Translations under genes and position numbers: made by a program
Source: Riptortus pedestris
Lineage: Eukaryota; Arthropoda; Insecta; Hemiptera; Alydidae
Direction of reading: 5' to 3'
DNA length: 64,000 bases
NCBI GenBank assembly: GCA_019009955.1
Contig: CM032228.1
Span: forward strand, 988,501 to 1,052,500
Notes under the pieces: generated by a model
Databases searched by the model: none
What the model saw: only the letters and a program-made list of their open reading frames with translations
What the model was told of the DNA's origin: nothing
Shown here: positions 57,517 through 64,000 of the stretch, piece after piece
How the letters are laid out: each line of letters opens with the position of its first letter
Numbering within the stretch: the first letter of the stretch is position 1

Positions 57517-58308
57517 CTATTTTTCGTTGTCGACTTCTGACTCGTGACTTGTTTCTCCACCAGTAGCTTCCTCCCTCTTTTTTCTAGGATAGTAATCCTT
57601 CAAACTATTTCTTTTAATTCCTTTAGTTTTTTTAGGTGGTTTCACTGTTGGAGAATCGTTTGCTTCTTCATCTTTTGCTACTCTAGATGTCTCTATTGGA
57701 GAGTTGTTTTCACTCCTAGGTCTTTTAACCCGACTAGTTTCTGATAACTGCAGTTCTTCTAATGTCGTTATCTTTCCATCGATCATCAGCTTATCATATT
57801 TCATTTGTACTATTGAGCCAAACTCGATGTAGCTGATTAATTAGGGGGAAAGCTTGTTCCTGATTTCTCTCACTTTCTGAGGAAGATCCGCTTTTATTAC
57901 TACCTCCTTAAAAGTGCTATTTTTTAATTCCCTCTTCTGTCTTAATATTTCATTTCTTAAGATAATTGATGTAAGGACGACTTTAACTGGTCTGTATGGT
58001 GTATGTTTGTCGAGCTTAAATATGCTTTTGACCTCATACCTTCTGATATCAATGCCTATTATTCTACAAATTTCTAAAAATTCTTCTATATTGTCCTTTG
58101 AATTCATACTCTTCAGTCCATAAATGATTAAGTTGTTCTGTCTGCTTAAATAATCCTCTTTGGATACATAGTTAGAAAGAGATTCGCTCACTGTTTCTAT
58201 TTTTTTATTTGTGTCTTTAATTTTTTGTGCATTCTGTAATTCCAGTTTGTCGAATCTTTGGTTCATTATTTCTAGTATTTGGTCTAATTGCCTACTTACA
58301 TCCACCAT
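57517..58308 (-). pseudogene. LINE ORF1-like protein, one stop
   Basis: Starts MVDVSRQLDQILEIMNQRFD, a coiled-coil-like heptad region, followed by SRQNNLIIYGLKSMNSKDNI and DIRRYEVKSIFKL, an RRM-like LINE ORF1 segment, and PVKVVLTS. A TAA at 57841-57843 interrupts the frame after NKLSP, but the same frame continues (KYDKLMIDGKITTLEELQL) into a basic tail ending at 57517. Thus one nonsense change in an otherwise open ORF. Confidence 0.7.
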
Positions 58309-58442
58309 GTTTACTGTAGATTCAATCTATATCAATAATTTTAATTAAAAGAATCTGATTTAAAGGGCCAATAAGTAGTTGTGACATCAAAGACACCGGG
58401 ACCGTTCTACAGATTAGCGAGGATCAGCTGGCCGAGATAAGT

Positions 58443-61400
58443 GACGTAGAGGCAGAGAGTAGGGCAAGGATGGGCTGTCCCCTCTCTAGTGACGTAGAGG
58501 CAGAGAGTAGGGCAAGGATGGGCTCTCCCCTCTCTAGTGACGTAGAGGCAGAGAGTAGGGCAAGGATGGGCTCTCCCCTCTCTAGTGACGTAGAGGCAGA
58601 GAGTAGGGCAAGGATGGGCTCTCCCCTCTCTAGTGACGTAGAGGCAGAGAGTAGGGCAAGGATGGGCTCTCCCCTCTCTAGTGACGTAGAGGCAGAGAGT
58701 AGGGCAAGGATGGGCTCTCCCCTCTCTAGTGACGTAGAGGCAGAGAGTAGGGCAAGGATGGGCTCTCCCCTCTCTAGTGACGTAGAGGCAGAGAGTAGGG
58801 CAAGGATGGGCTCTCCCCTCTCTAGTGACGTAGAGGAAGAGAGTAGGGCAAGGATGGGCTCTCCCCTCTCTAGTGACGTAGAGGCAGAGAGTAGGGCAAG
58901 GATGGGCTCTCCCCTCTCTAGTGACGTAGAGGCAGAGAGTAGGGCAAGGATGGGCTCTCCCCTCTCTAGTGACGTAGAGGCAGAGAGTAGGGCAAGGATG
59001 GGCTCTCCCCTCTCTAGTGACGTAGAGGCAGAGAGTAGGGCAAGGATGGGCTCTCCCCTCTCTAGTGACGTAGAGGCAGAGAGTAGGGCAAGGATGGGCT
59101 CTCCCCTCTCTAGTGACGTAGAGGAAGAGAGTAGGGCAAGGATGGGCTCTCCCCTCTCTAGTGACGTAGAGGCAGAGAGTAGGGCAAGGATGGGCTCTCC
59201 CCTCTCTAGTGACGTAGAGGCAGAGAGTAGGGCAAGGATGGGCTCTCCCCTCTCTAGTGACGTAGAGGCAGAGAGTAGGGCAAGGATGGGCTCTCCCCTC
59301 TCTAGTGACGTAGAGGCAGAGAGTAGGGCAAGGATGGGCTCTCCCCTCTCTAGTGACGTAGAGGCAGAGAGTAGGGCAAGGATGGGCTCTCCCCTCTCTA
59401 GTGACGTAGAGGCAGAGAGTAGGGCAAGGATGGGCTCTCCCCTCTCTAGTGACGTAGAGGCAGAGAGTAGGGCAAGGATGGGCTCTCCCCTCTCTAGTGA
59501 CGTAGAGGCAGAGAGTAGGGCAAGGATGGGCTCTCCCCTCTCTAGTGACGTAGAGGCAGAGAGTAGGGCAAGGATGGGCTCTCCCCTCTCTAGTGACGTA
59601 GAGGCAGAGAGTAGGGCAAGGATGGGCTCTCCCCTCTCTAGTGACGTAGAGGCAGAGAGTAGGGCAAGGATGGGCTCTCCCCTCTCTAGTGACGTAGAGG
59701 CAGAGAGTAGGGCAAGGATGGGCTCTCCCCTCTCTAGTGACGTAGAGGCAGAGAGTAGGGCAAGGATGGGCTCTCCCCTCTCTAGTGACGTAGAGGCAGA
59801 GAGTACGGCAAGGATGGGCTCTCCCCTCTCTAGTGACGTAGAGGCAGAGAGTAGGGCAAGGATGGGCTCTCCCCTCTCTAGTGACGTAGAGGCAGAGAGT
59901 AGGGCAAGGATGGGCTCTCCCCTCTCTAGTGACGTAGAGGCAGAGAGTAGGGCAAGGATGGGCTCTCCCCTCTCTAGTGACGTAGAGGCAGAGAGTAGGG
60001 CAAGGATGGGCTCTCCCCTCTCTAGTGACGTAGAGGCAGAGAGTAGGGCAAGGATGGGCTCTCCCCTCTCTAGTGACGTAGAGGCAGAGAGTAGGGCAAG
60101 GATGGGCTCTCCCCTCTCTAGTGACGTAGAGGCAGAGAGTAGGGCAAGGATGGGCTCTCCCCTCTCTAGTGACGTAGAGGCAGAGAGTAGGGCAAGGATG
60201 GGCTCTCCCCTCTCTAGTGACGTAGAGGCAGAGAGTAGGGCAAGGATGGGCTCTCCCCTCTCTAGTGACGTAGAGGCAGAGAGTAGGGCAAGGATGGGCT
60301 CTCCCCTCTCTAGTGACGTAGAGGCAGAGAGTAGGGCAAGGATGGGCTCTCCCCTCTCTAGTGACGTAGAGGCAGAGAGTAGGGCAAGGATGGGCTCTCC
60401 CCTCTCTAGTGACGTAGAGGCAGAGAGTAGGGCAAGGATGGGCTCTCCCCTCTCTAGTGACGTAGAGGCAGAGAGTAGGGCAAGGATGGGCTCTCCCCTC
60501 TCTAGTGACGTAGAGGCAGAGAGTAGGGCAAGGATGGGCTCTCCCCTCTCTAGTGACGTAGAGGCAGAGAGTAGGGCAAGGATGGGCTCTCCCCTCTCTA
60601 GTGACGTAGAGGCAGAGAGTAGGGCAAGGATGGGCTCTCCCCTCTCTAGTGACGTAGAGGCAGAAAGTAGGGCAAGGATGGGTTCTCCCCTCTCTAGTGA
60701 CGTAGAGGCAGAGAGTAGGGCAAGGATGGGCTCTCTCCCCTCTCTAGTGACGTAGAGGCAGAGAGTAGGGCAAGGATGGGCTCTCCCCTCTCTAGTGACG
60801 TAGAGGCAGAGAGTAGGGCAAGGATGGGCTCTCCCCTCTCTAGTGACGTAGAGGCAGAGAGTAGGGCAAGGATGGGCTCTCCCCTCTCTAGTGACGTAGA
60901 GGCAGAGAGTAGGGCAAGGATGGGCTCTCCCCTCTCTAGTGACGTAGAGGCAGAGAGTAGGGCAAGGATGGGCTCTCCCCTCTCTAGTGACGTAGAGGCA
61001 GAGAGTAGGGCAAGGATGGGCTCTCCCCTCTCTAGTGACGTAGAGGCAGAGAGTAGGGCAAGGATGGGCTCTCCCCTCTCTAGTGACGTAGAGGCAGAGA
61101 GTAGGGCAAGGATGGGCTCTCCCCTCTCTAGTGACGTAGAGGCAGAGAGTAGGGCAAGGATGGGCTCTCCCCTCTCTAGTGACGTAGAGGCAGAGAGTAG
61201 GGCAAGGATGGGCTCTCCCCTCTCTAGTGACGTAGAGGCAGAGAGTAGGGCAAGGATGGGCTCTCCCCTCTCTAGTGACGTAGAGGCAGAGAGTAGGGCA
61301 AGGATGGGCTCTCCCCTCTCTAGTGACGTAGAGGCAGAGAGTAGGGCAAGGATGGGCTCTCCCCTCTCTAGTGACGTAGAGGCAGAGAGTAGGGCAAGGA

Positions 61401-63820
61401 TGGGCTCTCCCCTCTCTAGTGACGTAGAGGCAGAGAGTAGGGCAAGGATGGGCTCTCCCCTCTCTAGTGACGTAGAGGCAGAGAGTAGGGCAAGGATGGG
61501 CTCTCCCCTCTCTAGTGACGTAGAGGCAGAGAGTAGGGCAAGGATGGGCTCTCCCCTCTCTAGTGACGTAGAGGCAGAGAGTAGGGCAAGGATGGGCTCT
61601 CCCCTCTCTAGTGACGTAGAGGCAGAGAGTAGGGCAAGGATGGGCTCTCCCCTCTCTAGTGACGTAGAGGCAGAGAGTAGGGCAAGGATGGGCTCTCCCC
61701 TCTCTAGTGACGTAGAGGCAGAGAGTAGGGCAAGGATGGGCTCTCCCCTCTCTAGTGACGTAGAGGCAGAGAGTAGGGCAAGGATGGGCTCTCCCCTCTC
61801 TAGTGACGTAGAGGCAGAGAGTAGGGCAAGGATGGGCTCTCCCCTCTCTAGTGACGTAGAGGCAGAGAGTAGGGCAAGGATGGGCTCTCCCCTCTCTAGT
61901 GACGTAGAGGCAGAGAGTAGGGCAATGATGGGCTCTCCCCTCTCTAGTGACGTAGAGGCAGAGAGTAGGGCAAGGATGGGCTCTCCCCTCTCTAGTGACG
62001 TAGAGGCAGAGAGTAGGGCAAGGATGGGCTCTCCCCTCTCTAGTGACGTAGAGGCAGAGAGTAGGGCAAGGATGGGCTCTCCCCTCTCTAGTGACGTAGA
62101 GGCAGAGAGTAGGGCAAGGATGGGCTCTCCCCTCTCTAGTGACGTAGAGGCAGAGAGTAGGGCAAGGATGGGCTCTCCCCTCTCTAGTGACGTAGAGGCA
62201 GAGAGTAGGGCAAGGATGGGCTCTCCCCTCTCTAGTGACGTAGAGGCAGAGAGTAGGGCAAGGATGGGCTCTCCCCTCTCTAGTGACGTAGAGGCAGAGA
62301 GTAGGGCAAGGATGGGCTCTCCCCTCTCTAGTGACGTAGAGGCAGAGAGTAGGGCAAGGATGGGCTCTCCCCTCTCTAGTGACGTAGAGGCAGAGAGTAG
62401 GGCAAGGATGGGCTCTCCCCTCTCTAGTGACGTAGAGGCAGAGAGTAGGGCAAGGATGGGCTCTCCCCTCTCTAGTGACGTAGAGGCAGAGAGTAGGGCA
62501 AGGATGGGCTCTCCCCTCTCTAGTGACGTAGAGGCAGAGAGTAGGGCAAGGATGGGCTCTCCCCTCTCTAGTGACGTAGAGGCAGAGAGTAGGGCAAGGA
62601 TGGGCTCTCCCCTCTCTAGTGACGTAGAGGCAGAGAGTAGGGCAAGGATGGGCTCTCCCCTCTCTAGTGACGTAGAGGCAGAGAGTAGGGCAAGGATGGG
62701 CTCTCCCCTCTCTAGTGACGTAGAGGCAGAGAGTAGGGCAAGGATGGGCTCTCCCCTCTCTAGTGACGTAGAGGCAGAGAGTAGGGCAAGGATGGGCTCT
62801 CCCCTCTCTAGTGACGTAGAGGCAGAGAGTAGGGCAAGGATGGGCTCTCCCCTCTCTAGTGACGTAGAGGCAGAGAGTAGGGCAAGGATGGGCTCTCCCC
62901 TCTCTAGTGACGTAGAGGCAGAGAGTAGGGCAAGGATGGGCTCTCCCCTCTCTAGTGACGTAGAGGCAGAGAGTAGGGCAAGGATGGGCTCTCCCCTCTC
63001 TAGTGACGTAGAGGCAGAGAGTAGGGCAAGGATGGGCTCTCCCCTCTCTAGTGACGTAGAGGCAGAGAGTAGGGCAAGGATGGGCTCTCCCCTCTCTAGT
63101 GACGTAGAGGCAGAGAGTAGGGCAAGGATGGGCTCTCCCCTCTCTAGTGACGTAGAGGCAGAGAGTAGGGCAAGGATGGGCTCTCCCCTCTCTAGTGACG
63201 TAGAGGCAGAGAGTAGGGCAAGGATGGGCTCTCCCCTCTCTAGTGACGTAGAGGCAGAGAGTAGGGCAAGGATGGGCTCTCCCCTCTCTAGTGACGTAGA
63301 GGCAGAGAGTAGGGCAAGGATGGGCTCTCCCCTCTCTAGTGACGTAGAGGCAGAGAGTAGGGCAAGGATGGGCTCTCCCCTCTCTAGTGACGTAGAGGCA
63401 GAGAGTAGGGCAAGGATGGGCTCTCCCCTCTCTAGTGACGTAGAGGCAGAGAGTAGGGCAAGGATGGGCTCTCCCCTCTCTAGTGACGTAGAGGCAGAGA
63501 GTAGGGCAAGGATGGGCTCTCCCCTCTCTAGTGACGTAGAGGCAGAGAGTAGGGCAAGGATGGGCTCTCCCCTCTCTAGTGACGTAGAGGCAGAGAGTAG
63601 AGCAAGGATGGGCTCTCCCCTCTCTAGTGACGTAGAGGCAGAGAGTAGGGCAAGGATGGGCTCTCCCCTCTCTAGTGACGTAGAGGCAGAGAGTAGGGCA
63701 AGGATGGGCTCTCCCCTCTCTAGTGACGTAGAGGCAGAGAGTAGGGCAAGGATGGGCTCTCCCCTCTCTAGTGACGTAGAGGCAGAGAGTAAGGCAAGGA
63801 TGGGCTCTCACCTCTCTAGT
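58443..63820. repeat. 48-bp minisatellite, 112 units
   Basis: Head-to-tail copies of a unit that starts gacgtagaggcagagagtag, continues ggcaaggatgggctc and ends tcccctctctagt. Counting unit starts gives 48 units (58443-60746, the last 50 bp long from a 2-bp CT insertion at about 60733) plus 64 units to 63820; 112 x 48 + 2 = 5378 bp, exactly the array length. I see only about ten single-base differences in the whole array. Because 48 is divisible by three and the unit lacks stops in several frames, ORFs of 761, 1032 and 1795 residues appear on both strands; I regard them as by-products. Both edges drop abruptly to unique sequence. Confidence 0.98.
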
Positions 63821-64000
63821 AATGTAGCATGCAAAGTCTCGACAAGATTTCGCTCACCTGCCTCTCTTCTGTAGAAAATCCAACACCTTCACAGCTTTAT
63901 TTTGGGACATCGGGGCACTATTTCTTGTTATCTTCAGGACCAACGTTTCCCTGATTCACTTAATTACACTTGTGAAAATGTTCGCCACTCAAATCAGTGA
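63821..64000. other. Unique sequence after the 48-bp array
   Basis: No Nnt domain III motif, splice-flanked ORF or repeat signature is recognised in the last 180 bases. Confidence 0.6.

Larger units (their letters stand above)
54600..58330 (-). mobile_element. Near full-length, degenerate RTE-like LINE
   Basis: Minus-strand non-LTR element of about 3.7 kb. ORF1-like protein (58308-57517), endonuclease (about 57500-56850), reverse transcriptase (about 56000-55300) and a C-terminal region (55252-54850) occur in the right order, broken by stops and frameshifts. The 3' UTR ends with a (ATT)n tail (54599-54616 on the plus strand as aataataat), next to a SINE-tail-like fragment. RTE assignment rests on the C-terminal ETW-L ... 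WTGH--R pattern and is moderately sure. Confidence 0.8.

Noticed and set aside
1843..63820. CRISPR arrays
   Set aside because: The repeats are contiguous head-to-tail units without unique spacers, in a eukaryotic context with no cas genes.
58424..63874. ORFs of 761, 1032 and 1795 residues in the 48-bp array as repetitive protein genes
   Set aside because: They exist on both strands because the unit length is a multiple of three and lacks stops; they break at the 2-bp insertion and have no gene context. Recorded as a repeat, with the possibility kept as a low-rated finding.

Overview
The window is eukaryotic, from an AT-rich invertebrate genome and probably an arthropod or insect. Evidence: coding sequence is split by GT-AG introns, and there are tRNA-derived SINEs, mariner and Ty3/gypsy elements, RTE-like and jockey-like LINE remnants, and an LTR promoter with a TATA box plus an arthropod-type TCAGTT initiator. 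The species cannot be fixed from sequence alone; a hemipteran is only a guess.

One host gene explains all the confident cellular coding sequence. Fourteen plus-strand exons between 1310 and 46891 keep one reading frame across every junction and encode about 795 residues of mitochondrial NAD(P)+ transhydrogenase (Nnt). They cover a basic presequence-like N terminus, the NAD(H)-binding domain I, a Pro-rich linker, and most of the membrane proton channel (domain II). The first exon (initiator Met) was not found. The last part of domain II and the NADP(H)-binding domain III are also missing and presumably lie beyond 64000, so everything from 46892 to the end is probably one large intron.

The rest is intron, built mostly from repeats. 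1843-5085 is a 57-bp minisatellite. 5330-16770, 28098-30345 and 36205-37637 hold copies of 'family A', a Helitron-like non-autonomous repeat with a terminal hairpin, a CTAG end and variable internal ~300-bp repeats. 'Family B', a second interspersed repeat with a short inverted terminal motif and an internal (TA)n, recurs from about 19930 to 54600. Also present are a decayed mariner (22300-22812), a decayed Sola-like DNA transposon with 4-bp target duplication (24215-26458), a tRNA-SINE family, and a 5'-truncated jockey-like LINE (38443-39357).

46892-64000 contains an apparently young, complete Ty3/gypsy LTR retrotransposon (47796-54156), whose Gag starts with a SAP-like motif and whose pol lies in the -1 frame. 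It also contains a degenerate, almost full-length RTE-like LINE on the minus strand (about 54600-58330), and a highly homogeneous 48-bp minisatellite of exactly 112 units (58443-63820).

No new cellular pathway is evident. The observations most worth following are the 112-unit array, the SAP-Gag gypsy element with its candidate frameshift site, and the two uncharacterised repeat families A and B that nest in each other.
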